This document shows, in pieces, positions 1-6,519 of a DNA stretch of 18,475 bases. The position numbers were made by a program, and so were the translations under genes. The stretch is taken from the NCBI GenBank assembly GCA_024275555.1, contig JAJRYW010000648.1, positions 1 through 18,475 of the forward strand, in the 5' to 3' direction. This stretch comes from Calditrichota bacterium. Its GTDB lineage: Bacteria > Calditrichota > Calditrichia > RBG-13-44-9 > J075. Within the stretch, counting starts at the first letter, position 1; every line of letters begins with the position of its first letter. Under the pieces are notes generated by a model. It had not been told where the DNA came from. It ran no database searches and worked only from the letters and a program-made list of their open reading frames with translations.

Positions 1-87
1 GAAAAATATTACTTACCTCTTCTGACAATAGACAAACAATTATCATCTAAAGCAGAAGAAAAAGGCATAAAAATAATTAAGGTATAG
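1..87 (+). CDS. 3' end of a probable PIN-domain (VapC-like) toxin, partial
   Basis: Frame 1 is open from the window edge to a TAG at 85-87 and gives 28 residues. The stretch LLTIDKQLSSKAEEKGIKII matches the usual C-terminal end of PIN-domain nucleases, where a strand ending in (V/L)T-x-D is followed by a helix with L-x-x-K-A and then G-(I/V)-K-(I/V). PIN toxins are Mg-dependent RNases that are neutralised by a cognate antitoxin. Only two bases separate its stop from the ATG of the Phd-like antitoxin at 90, so the two genes are almost certainly co-transcribed. The catalytic acidic residues lie outside the window, so the family call rests on the tail and on the neighbour. Moderate to low confidence in the family, high confidence that this is coding. 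Confidence 0.55.
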   Translation, partial: EKYYLPLLTIDKQLSSKAEEKGIKIIKV

Positions 88-89
88 CA

Positions 90-308
90 ATGAGAATTTA
101 TACGTATAGCGAAGCCAGGCAGAATCTGGCAAGCGTGCTGGAGAAGGCCCGGCAGGAAGGTGAAATCCTGATTAAACGAAAAGATGGTACTTTTTTTGTC
201 GTTCGTCCGCTAAGCCGGGAAAAATCGCCCCTGGATATTCCCGGGATTGATCTAAACATGTCCGTGGATGAGATTGTCAGCGTAATCCGGGAAATACGCG
301 AGCGATAA
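90..308 (+). CDS. Phd/YefM-family antitoxin
   Basis: A 72-residue protein. Its first ~45 residues fit the Phd/YefM N-terminal DNA-binding fold: YSEARQNLASVLEKARQEG, then ILIKRKDGTFFVVRP, where the ordinary family has S-x-x-R-x-x-(L/F)-x-x-(L/V)-(L/I)-(D/E)-x-(A/V) followed by a (V/I)-x-I-x-(R/K)-(R/K)-(D/N)-G strand. The C-terminal part (SPLDIPGIDLNMSVDEIVSVIREIRER) would be the toxin-binding tail. Such proteins repress their own operon and block the toxin by folding their tail over its active site. The start is the ATG two bases after the stop of the upstream PIN-like gene, so translation may be coupled; no strong SD is visible inside the AT-rich end of that gene. No toxin gene follows it, so the partner must be the upstream gene. 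That order (toxin first) is the reverse of most Phd-linked modules. Confidence 0.85.
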   Translation: MRIYTYSEARQNLASVLEKARQEGEILIKRKDGTFFVVRPLSREKSPLDIPGIDLNMSVDEIVSVIREIRER

Positions 309-322
309 CAGAATGTTAAGTA

Positions 323-346
323 TTCCGGGAACGTCAATTCCCGGAA
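323..346. repeat. 9-bp perfect hairpin after the antitoxin gene, possible terminator
   Basis: TTCCGGGAA (323-331), a 6-base loop, and TTCCCGGAA (338-346) form a perfect inverted repeat 14 bases after the antitoxin stop. The following sequence is only loosely T-rich (positions 356-370), so it is a weak rho-independent terminator candidate for the toxin-antitoxin operon rather than a clear one. Confidence 0.45.
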
Positions 347-393
347 CATGAATAAGTTTCTTAGTTTTATCCTGCCTGCCACTCATTTCCCGT

Positions 394-644
394 ATTTGTG
401 TAGCTCCGGTGAAAGAGGCAAGAGATTTCACCTCCTCAGACGAGGAGGGGACAGATTTGCCAATTCCGGCCGGCCGGAATTGGCAAATCAGGGGTGGTTA
501 ACGCTCCGTGTTTAAACTGGCGCACCGAGGATCATCCAACCACCTCTGCCTCATTCGCTGGACGCGTCATGAGGCTGTCTCCTCCTTGTTTAAGGAGGAG
601 ACATTTAGGGGACAATACTTAAATGTGTAGCCAGCTACATAAAT
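394..644. repeat. MITE-like palindromic element with short terminal inverted repeats
   Basis: The element is bounded by ATTTGTGTAGCT (394-405) and AGCTACATAAAT (633-644), which are inverted copies at 11 of 12 positions. Between them lie nested hairpins: GGTGAAA/TTTCACC (408-414, 426-432), CCTCCTC/GAGGAGG (431-437, 442-448), a perfect 36-bp palindrome (454-489), GGTGGTT/AACCACC (493-499, 538-544), and a perfect 11-bp stem GTCTCCTCCTT/AAGGAGGAGAC with a 4-base loop (577-602). No convincing open frame is present. It fills nearly all of the gap between the antitoxin and the gene at 654. The last 38 bp (607-644) resemble the end of the element at 3550-3768. No target-site duplication is obvious, so mobility is an inference. 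Confidence 0.5.
454..489. repeat. Perfect 36-bp palindrome
   Basis: GATTTGCCAATTCCGGCC (454-471) is followed at once by its exact reverse complement (472-489), with GGCCGGCC at the centre. There is no spacer, so extrusion as a cruciform or a very stable RNA hairpin is possible. It sits inside the MITE-like element and outside any gene. Confidence 0.9.
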
Positions 645-653
645 TCAATGATC

Positions 654-3068
654 CTATTGAATCAAAATCATCTTTCTGGTACGGATTTCCGCCCCCATCT
701 TCAATTGATAAAAATAAATACCGGAACCGACTTGCTCTCCTCTCACATTCCGTCCATCCCAGGCAACCTGGTGAACACCGGTTTGCTGATACTGGTGCAC
801 CAGGATGCGAATCAGCCGTCCGGTCAGGTCGTATATTTTCAAACTTACCTGTCCGGATGAGGGCAGACGGTATTCGATGGTGGTGGATGGATTAAACGGG
901 TTCGGATAATTCGGGTATAGCTGTAAGTTGCTGGCAACCGGCGACGTCTGGCCGGTCGGAATACCGGTGGGAATGTTAAATTGATGTCCGTATAACCCGG
1001 TCCCGGTTCCCACTAACAGATCATCCCAATAAAGCACATTAATGCGGCTTCCCACCGGATATTGATAGGCGGGCGCCCAGGTACTGCTCCCGGCAGGGAG
1101 ATAATAAATGTCCGAGTTGATGGCGATGTAAGGCGCCTCGCTGCCAGTGCTGTCATATCCGATGGTAATCGCAGAGACAGAACCCGCTCCCGGCAGCGAT
1201 CCGTAAGGCAGCAATTCCCAATGAGTTGAATCCGCCGGCATTACGTATACCCGGGGTTCCTCGCTGCTGCCTTTTCTGCCGGCAGCATAAACATCTCCGT
1301 TGCTATTCATGGCCAGACTGTTGGCGCCAAAGTTAGTAATGAGCGTTCCCCCCGCTCCGATCATGTCATTCTCAAACGTGATCATTCCGCTGGAGTCCCG
1401 AATCACAGTTTTGACGCCATAGGAGGAAGTAGCGCCATCACTGACATATTCGCAGGCGACATACAGATAGGTATTGCCAATACGATCCGCGGCAAATGCC
1501 AGGTCTTTTACTTCGGTATTATAGGGGGTCGTATCCAGCCGAAGCCAGGACATGCCCCCATCCATACTGTAAAAAAGACCGCCGCTTACTCCCATAGAGG
1601 GAGAATTAACCCCAACAACGACCACATCAGGGTCTTGCGGGTGAATTTCAATTGCAGCAATGTAGCTCCAGAAATCAAAATGCCAGGCGGTATCTTCCAC
1701 GGTGAAAACCCGCGTCCAGCTGACCCCGCCATCAGCGGTTTTGTATACCCGCACATTACCGGCATAAGCAGTATTCCCGCTGGCATCACTGGTATCCATG
1801 GCAATGGAATAGTAGGGAGAGCCGTCTCCATTGGGGAAGAAGATTTCCCAGTTTTCCGAAGCCGTTGCGTAATCCGTCACCCGGCGAATACCGGATTTGG
1901 AAGCCGTCCAGGCAATGGATTTGGCCCCATTCATGTCGAAATCGTTTACCTGCACCGCTTCTACTCCATCGTCTATCTCAAAAATATCCGCGCCATGATT
2001 ATCAGACGCCCCGATTCCCTGATCGGTGCTCAGGAAAACCAGGGAGGGATCGTTGGGGTCAAAAGCGACCACCCCGTCATTGGGATGGGTCTCGAAAGAG
2101 CCCCAGGCAATGGGCTGCCAGGTGCCGCTTTCTCCCTTGTTATTGCTGACAGCGCTTCCAAAGTATACATAATAATCGCTGACAGTTCCGGCGCAGGCAA
2201 TATTGGGCCCGGCTGTGCCGCCGATAGCGGTGCTTAAGGTGTCCCAGGAGAGGCCGTTGTTGTCCGTATACCCGATAAATTTAAAATGCTGCGGTTCCAT
2301 CCCGTGCACAGCGCCGACAAACAACCGCCCGTCCGGCCCGATCCCGAAGGCCCGGTAATCGATTCCGCCGCCCAGGCCGCTGACGTCCAGGGCAAGGAAC
2401 GACGTTGTCGAGCTTAAATTTTGAAAATCGGTGGAAGAGCAATAAATCACCGGCGGGTTGCCGCCTTGAAAGATAAAAAGGCTGTCGCTGGCAGGATTGA
2501 CCATTATGGAATACATTCCGCCGGGCGCCCCGGATGTCACCGTCAGGGGGCTGTTAGTATCCTCGGAGAAGCTCCCGCTAAGGGAGTCAATAACGCCAAA
2601 GTGGAGGTTGAGACTGCCCATTTCATCCTTCAGATAAAACAGCCAACCCTGGTAACATGCCACCGCAAAAACGCCCCCGCTTTCCACCGTGGCAATACTG
2701 CCCGGGGTGATGTCCGCGCTATACAGATTGCCCATGCTGGTAAAGAAAACCCGTCCGGAGCCGCCGTCTACGGCAAAGTTAAAAATGCTGCTGCCAAATC
2801 CATCATTCCCATCTACGTCCGGAAGCGTTGTAAAAGAGTCGATATGCGCCGGAGTAACGGAATGATTCACATGGGTGTAGAACAGCGAGTTGGCGCTTTC
2901 CGTAGAGATATAGAGGCGGGTGGTTGCAGCATCGAGAGCGCCGGCATCGATCCAGTTGATTCTTCCCCCATACACCTCTTCAGCTTCCGGTGCGTTTAGC
3001 TGAGCAAAAGCAAATTGAAGCTGAAGCACAAACAATAAAAGAAATCCGTATCCAATCCGTTGGATCAT
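654..3068 (-). CDS. Secreted BNR-repeat protein with C-terminal FlgD-Ig/T9SS-type sorting domain
   Basis: 804 residues from the chosen ATG, which has an ideal SD (AAGGAGGTAAT) directly upstream; the frame is open ten codons further but without an SD. Residues 1-23 are a signal peptide (short basic start, hydrophobic FLLLFVLQLQ, cleavage near AFA-Q). The body is rich in short beta-strand and Gly/Asp/Ser segments and carries Asp-box/BNR-like motifs, NNGLSW near residue 275, DGGVSW near 445 and DGGMSW near 505, as in sialidase or VPS10-type beta-propellers. The last ~95 residues hold YPNPFNPSTTIEY, then SLKIYDLTGRLIR and GIYFYQL, the signature of the FlgD-Ig-like C-terminal domain used in FCB bacteria as a type IX-like secretion or anchoring signal. 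Likely a surface or secreted beta-propeller of unknown ligand. No enzymatic residues can be assigned, so a sialidase activity should not be assumed. Confidence 0.88.
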   Translation of the reverse strand: MIQRIGYGFLLLFVLQLQFAFAQLNAPEAEEVYGGRINWIDAGALDAATTRLYISTESANSLFYTHVNHSVTPAHIDSFTTLPDVDGNDGFGSSIFNFAVDGGSGRVFFTSMGNLYSADITPGSIATVESGGVFAVACYQGWLFYLKDEMGSLNLHFGVIDSLSGSFSEDTNSPLTVTSGAPGGMYSIMVNPASDSLFIFQGGNPPVIYCSSTDFQNLSSTTSFLALDVSGLGGGIDYRAFGIGPDGRLFVGAVHGMEPQHFKFIGYTDNNGLSWDTLSTAIGGTAGPNIACAGTVSDYYVYFGSAVSNNKGESGTWQPIAWGSFETHPNDGVVAFDPNDPSLVFLSTDQGIGASDNHGADIFEIDDGVEAVQVNDFDMNGAKSIAWTASKSGIRRVTDYATASENWEIFFPNGDGSPYYSIAMDTSDASGNTAYAGNVRVYKTADGGVSWTRVFTVEDTAWHFDFWSYIAAIEIHPQDPDVVVVGVNSPSMGVSGGLFYSMDGGMSWLRLDTTPYNTEVKDLAFAADRIGNTYLYVACEYVSDGATSSYGVKTVIRDSSGMITFENDMIGAGGTLITNFGANSLAMNSNGDVYAAGRKGSSEEPRVYVMPADSTHWELLPYGSLPGAGSVSAITIGYDSTGSEAPYIAINSDIYYLPAGSSTWAPAYQYPVGSRINVLYWDDLLVGTGTGLYGHQFNIPTGIPTGQTSPVASNLQLYPNYPNPFNPSTTIEYRLPSSGQVSLKIYDLTGRLIRILVHQYQQTGVHQVAWDGRNVRGEQVGSGIYFYQLKMGAEIRTRKMILIQ

Positions 3069-3234
3069 ATTACCTCCTTGTATATAAAGATCAAACAATT
3101 GAAGATTGGGTTTATCGTCGTCAGTTTCTTCAAAAGTTTAATACAATAGCCTATTTTTTCATCTCTGCCCTGCGGCGGCAGGTTTTTCCGAGACTCTCGC
3201 CTCGCCTGTGAGGCCGCACGATACCCTTCCCCCT

Positions 3235-3258
3235 CGTTCCAAGCTCCCGCTTGGAACG
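3235..3258. repeat. CGTTCCA-type intergenic hairpin, copy 1
   Basis: CGTTCCAAGC (3235-3244), loop TCCC, GCTTGGAACG (3249-3258): a perfect 10-bp stem. Hairpins of this CGTTCC...GGAACG form recur in intergenic DNA of many bacteria. A related copy lies 94 bp further on. Confidence 0.7.
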
Positions 3259-3351
3259 CACTTTTCACTTTAAGCTCCGCTTACATTGCCAAAACTAAAC
3301 CAAGCCGAACAAAGAACGGCTATCGCAAAGCTGAGCTCTTTTTTAAAAACA

Positions 3352-3377
3352 TCGTTCCAGGCAGGAGTCTGGAATGA
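3352..3377. repeat. CGTTCCA-type intergenic hairpin, copy 2
   Basis: TCGTTCCAG (352-360 of the 3000s) pairs with CTGGAATGA (3369-3377) over nine positions with one G-T pair, around an 8-base loop. The shared TCGTTCCA arm suggests it belongs to the same family as the hairpin at 3235-3258. Confidence 0.55.
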
Positions 3378-3549
3378 GAGGAAACCTTGTCCACCGAATA
3401 TTAAAATGGCCCGATCAATTTTTCAGAGATTATAAATTTGCCCCAAAGAGGCTCCTATGGAGCGGCTGCCGGAGAATCAACTATTTTCTCAAATCTCTTC
3501 ACGCTTCAAAAAAATTGCTAATTGCTAAGCGCCAATGGCTAAAAGCCAA

Positions 3550-3768
3550 CTTATTGACCCGTGAATTAGTAAGAAAATGAAATTGTTTGAGTGTGATGAA
3601 CGAGTTTCCCGTGAAATTTCCCCACCCCAGCCCTCCCGGCTGGTCGGGAGGGAGGCCGGTTTCCCTCCCGACCAGCCGGGAGGGATTAAGAGGGGACATT
3701 ACTATTGCATGAAGGCAACTACACAAATACATTGCATTTTTTCGGAAACTAATTCACGTCTCAATAAG
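3550..3768. repeat. MITE-like element with 21-bp terminal inverted repeats and a 23-bp central hairpin
   Basis: The ends 3550-3570 and 3748-3768 are inverted copies at 19 of 21 positions, with a perfect 11-bp core CGTGAATTAGT (3560-3570) and ACTAATTCACG (3748-3758). Inside is a perfect 23-bp inverted repeat (3631-3653 and 3662-3684, arms built from CCCTCCCGGCTGG) around an 8-base loop. Each arm is itself partly palindromic (CCCTCCCG/CGGGAGGG). The 38 bp at 3691-3728 match 607-644 at about 27 of 38 positions (AGGGGACA at one end, CTACA-Y-AAAT at the other, same length), so the two elements are related. No coding potential and no clear target-site duplication. Confidence 0.55.
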
Positions 3769-3818
3769 CCGGAACCCGGAACGATTGAACCGGAAACCTG
3801 ATTCGTGACAATAGTTAC

Positions 3819-4694
3819 TTAAAAATCATCAAACTGGGAACGACGGCGTTGTGGAATGAGCAGGAAACTGACGCCGGCGCGTACTACCTGGTTATTTATG
3901 CTGATATCAAGATCATTCACATCCACTTCCTCCCACAGGTAGTCTGCAAAAAAGCGGGCGGTCATTTTCTTCGATTTTGCCAACTGAACGGTCAGCCCGG
4001 CGGTCGCCTGCCGAAACCGGGGCTCATAGGCGTCGACCAGCACTTTTTCTCCATAGCCGCCGCTCAGCAAGATTTTCCGGCCGACAGATATCGCGGCGTT
4101 GACCCGGAAGCCGGCTTGCAAACCGACCAGGGTAGAGTCTGCGGCGTGTCCCAGTTCCCCATAGTTGGTTTGTCCCAGCACCATCCGGCTTTGCCCGATT
4201 TCACCGACCCCATTGAAGAAGGCCGCGACCTTACCTGCCCGGACCCGGAATACCGGCCCGAGACGCGCGGCAAACCAGCGGTAGTTTTCCTCCAGTTTGC
4301 CGCTCTCATCAAAATCGAAGACGGTTAAGCCAACCAGCATGTTTTTACGCTGAATATTTCCATCGAGCAGGGCGATTTTCCAGCGCACCTGCGACGTATC
4401 GGCGTTGAAGCGATAACCGGCGGCTAAGTTGAGGGTCGTCAGATGGGACCAGGGCGATCCTCCTTTTCGTCCCAGGGGAGCAATGCGGGCAAAAGTTCCC
4501 ATTACCTGGTGCTGCTCTTGCTGATCAAAATAATCATAACGGGTTTCCAAAACGATGGGACGGCGACCGCCCAACAGCAGCCCCAGTTGGGCCCGGGCCT
4601 GATCGACAACGCCAAAAACAATAACAATCAGGAAAATAACCATGAAGTAATTGATCCGGATAACGCCATGCGTTATTGTGCTGCTAAATTTCAT
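3819..4694 (-). CDS. Secreted protein, probably outer-membrane beta-barrel-like, function unknown
   Basis: 291 residues from an ATG with SD AAGGA six bases upstream. The frame stays open upstream to 5090, but that extension lies antisense to the glycerate kinase gene and has no family resemblance, so it is rejected. Residues 1-37 look like a signal peptide (a long hydrophobic core FMVIFLIVIVFGVV ending in ARA-Q). The mature part alternates polar and hydrophobic residues in short strands separated by Gly/Asp/Asn turns (for example LNLAAGYRFNADTS, GLQAGFRVNAAISVG and VRAGVSFLLI close to the C-terminus), the pattern of a small outer-membrane barrel. I do not recognise a specific family and no conserved catalytic motif is visible. 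It is divergent from the glycerate kinase gene across a 126-bp gap. Confidence 0.75.
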   Translation of the reverse strand: MKFSSTITHGVIRINYFMVIFLIVIVFGVVDQARAQLGLLLGGRRPIVLETRYDYFDQQEQHQVMGTFARIAPLGRKGGSPWSHLTTLNLAAGYRFNADTSQVRWKIALLDGNIQRKNMLVGLTVFDFDESGKLEENYRWFAARLGPVFRVRAGKVAAFFNGVGEIGQSRMVLGQTNYGELGHAADSTLVGLQAGFRVNAAISVGRKILLSGGYGEKVLVDAYEPRFRQATAGLTVQLAKSKKMTARFFADYLWEEVDVNDLDISINNQVVRAGVSFLLIPQRRRSQFDDF

Positions 4695-4776
4695 ACTCAA
4701 TCCTTTTCCTTTGGGCAGTGGTAGTTTGACAATTAGCCTTTTTAAAACCTGCGATTTTCTTTTAATATAAAGCTGC

Positions 4777-4791
4777 CGGGAATAGTTCCCG
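4777..4791. promoter_or_regulatory. Dyad in a divergent intergenic region, candidate operator
   Basis: CGGGAA-TAG-TTCCCG is a perfect 6+6 dyad with a 3-base centre. It lies between the divergent genes at 3819-4694 and 4821-6161, 30 bases before the kinase start, where a transcription-factor site would be expected. No regulator is encoded next to it, so this is only a candidate. Confidence 0.3.
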
Positions 4792-4820
4792 CTAAGCAAT
4801 ACCACAGGGAGAATAGTTGC

Positions 4821-6161
4821 ATGGATGTTGAGCAAAAGAAATTGGAAAAGCAAGCCTGGGAAATACTTTCTGTAGCCATCGAGGCGGTTCGGGCGGACCG
4901 GCTTATTGCTGAGCAGGTGCAACTCCGCCGCCAGATGTTCACTGCCGCGGGCCTCGAGATTGACTTGAAGGCCGTGGAAAGCCTTTGGGTGATTGGGGCC
5001 GGAAAAGCCAGCGCCCACATGGCCGAGGCGCTGGAGAATATCCTGGGCAAACGGATTTCCGGCGGCGTGGTAATTACCAAGGACGGACACCTGCGCCCCT
5101 GCAAGCGGGTGGAGATCTGCCAGGCGTCACATCCTATTATCGATGAGCGAGCCCTGGCCGCAACCGCTAAAATATTGCGCTTGTTAAAACAACGCCGCCA
5201 GAAGGAGGTGGTGATCTGCCTGATCAGCGGCGGGGGATCGGCGTTGCTGGAGTTGCCGGCGCGGGGCGTTCAGCTATCGGAACTGCAATGGCTATCCGGG
5301 CAATTGATGCAGCGCGGCGCGGATATTGCCGAGTTGAATACGGTTCGCAAACATTTTTCCCGGGTAAAAGGCGGGCAGTTGGCCCGGGAGATTCTTCCGG
5401 CAACGGGCCTCTGCCTGATGATCTCCGACGTGCCCGGCGACGATCCGGCACTGATTGCCTCGGGCCCCACCTCGCCGGACCCGTCCAGCTTTGCCGATAC
5501 CGCGGCGGTCCTGGAAAAATACGGTCTTATCGATGTACTCCCGGCAGGTCTTCACAGGCGCTTGAAGGCCGGCCTGGAGGGCGCTGTTCCGGATACGCCG
5601 GATCGTTTTCCGCCCCGCTACGCCGGCCGGATGCACAACATCATCCTGGGAAATAATCGGCGTGCATTAGAGGCGGCAGTGGAGAAAGCCGTAGAATTGG
5701 GATTTGAAGCGCGAATTATTTGTGATTCGTTGGCAGGAGAAGCGCGCCGGGTCGGCCGGGAGTTGGCGGAGCTTCTGCAAAAGGAACTCCGCCGCCCCGA
5801 TTCGAATCCCCGGCCGCGCTGCCTGATTTTCGGGGGAGAGACCACGGTGACGGTTGCCGGGCCGGGGAAGGGGGGACGCAACCAGGAACTGGCGCTGGCC
5901 GCGCTGCAATCGTTGATTGATGTGGAGCGGCCGTTTATCCTGGCTTCCTGCGGAACGGACGGCGCCGACGGCCCTACCGATGCCGCCGGGGCCTGGATCA
6001 CCCCCGCCGTTTTAGAAAGCGTCCGCCACAGCGGAATCAATCCGGCGCCCTATCTGAAAAACAACGATAGCTATCATTTCTGGAAAGAGGCCGGCGGCCT
6101 GCTGCACACCGGCCCCACCGGAACCAATGTGATGGATATCGGCATGATTCTGATTCCCTGA
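4821..6161 (+). CDS. gckA: Glycerate 2-kinase (GckA/MOFRL family)
   Basis: 446 residues, the usual length of the DUF4147-MOFRL glycerate kinases, which phosphorylate D-glycerate to 2-phosphoglycerate in the cytoplasm with ATP. The N-terminal DUF4147 part (to about residue 260) shows GAGKAS (59-64), ASHP (102-105), SGGGSALLELP (136-146), LNTVRKHFSRVKGGQLA (172-188) and SDVPGDDPALIASGPTSPD (202-220). The C-terminal MOFRL part shows FGGETTV near 335, GKGGRNQELALAAL near 350, GTDGADGPTDAAGA near 380 and NDSYHFW with TGPTGTNVMDI at the end. All are conserved, so the enzyme should be active. Older databases often call such proteins hydroxypyruvate reductase (TtuD). The ATG has SD AGGGAGA eight bases upstream. 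The gene stands alone; it probably serves serine or glyoxylate breakdown or modified Entner-Doudoroff carbon flow, which the window cannot tell. Confidence 0.95.
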   Translation: MDVEQKKLEKQAWEILSVAIEAVRADRLIAEQVQLRRQMFTAAGLEIDLKAVESLWVIGAGKASAHMAEALENILGKRISGGVVITKDGHLRPCKRVEICQASHPIIDERALAATAKILRLLKQRRQKEVVICLISGGGSALLELPARGVQLSELQWLSGQLMQRGADIAELNTVRKHFSRVKGGQLAREILPATGLCLMISDVPGDDPALIASGPTSPDPSSFADTAAVLEKYGLIDVLPAGLHRRLKAGLEGAVPDTPDRFPPRYAGRMHNIILGNNRRALEAAVEKAVELGFEARIICDSLAGEARRVGRELAELLQKELRRPDSNPRPRCLIFGGETTVTVAGPGKGGRNQELALAALQSLIDVERPFILASCGTDGADGPTDAAGAWITPAVLESVRHSGINPAPYLKNNDSYHFWKEAGGLLHTGPTGTNVMDIGMILIP

Positions 6162-6519
6162 ATTTCGCCGGAACCCTTTAATGCCGATTGTATTTCGCAA
6201 CGGCAAACGATATATTTGGTGCTTTACCCGCCGGGCGTCGCCGGGCAGGTACAATGTATGGATGAACTAATCATATATTGAAAACTTGACGCAGAGAAAC
6301 ACTGAAAAAGACAGAGGAACGCAGAAAATTGATTACAAACCGGAACTGTTGGGCTGTTAAGTCCACATATCATCCCCATATATGAAAGAGGGGGAAAAAC
6401 TGAGTGGAAGGCGCCACAACCATCAATGGTTCAGGAAATATAAAAATATTCTCAGTGGAAATCTGCGTCAAATTTAAGTCGACTTGTGATTGGCGCTGCA
6501 AACTATTCAGGAAGAACCC
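6162..6519. other. 358-bp intergenic region between glycerate kinase and M23 peptidase
   Basis: No gene is supported. It contains a degenerate GACGCAGAG...GGAACGCAGA stretch (about 6288-6327) of the GCAGAG type that also appears at 11584-11610, and an imperfect GC-rich fold at 6222-6250 without a T-tract. A promoter for the peptidase gene must lie here or further upstream but is not evident. Confidence 0.5.

Larger units (their letters stand above)
3069..3818. other. 750-bp intergenic region with hairpin repeats, no supported gene
   Basis: The region lies between two minus-strand genes. It contains the CGTTCCA-type hairpins (3235-3258 and 3352-3377) and the long palindromic element 3550-3768. 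The open frames here have no SD, no recognisable domain and cross the repeats, so none is called as a gene. The part next to 3068 must include the promoter of the secreted protein gene, but no clear -35/-10 pair stands out. Confidence 0.6.

Noticed and set aside
309..653. CRISPR-like array in the repeat-rich gap
   Set aside because: The hairpins are all different; there is no direct repeat of constant length with unique spacers, and no cas gene is nearby.
654..3068. Sialidase call for the BNR-repeat protein
   Set aside because: Only Asp-box-like motifs are visible; the catalytic Arg triad and nucleophile Tyr of sialidases could not be placed, and such boxes also occur in non-enzymatic propellers.
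4695..5090. N-terminal extension of the secreted minus-strand protein (132 codons)
   Set aside because: It is antisense to the highly conserved N-terminus of glycerate kinase. The internal ATG at 4694 has a good SD and is followed by a proper signal peptide.
6222..6250. Terminator for the glycerate kinase gene
   Set aside because: The fold is imperfect, with mismatches, and no T-tract follows.
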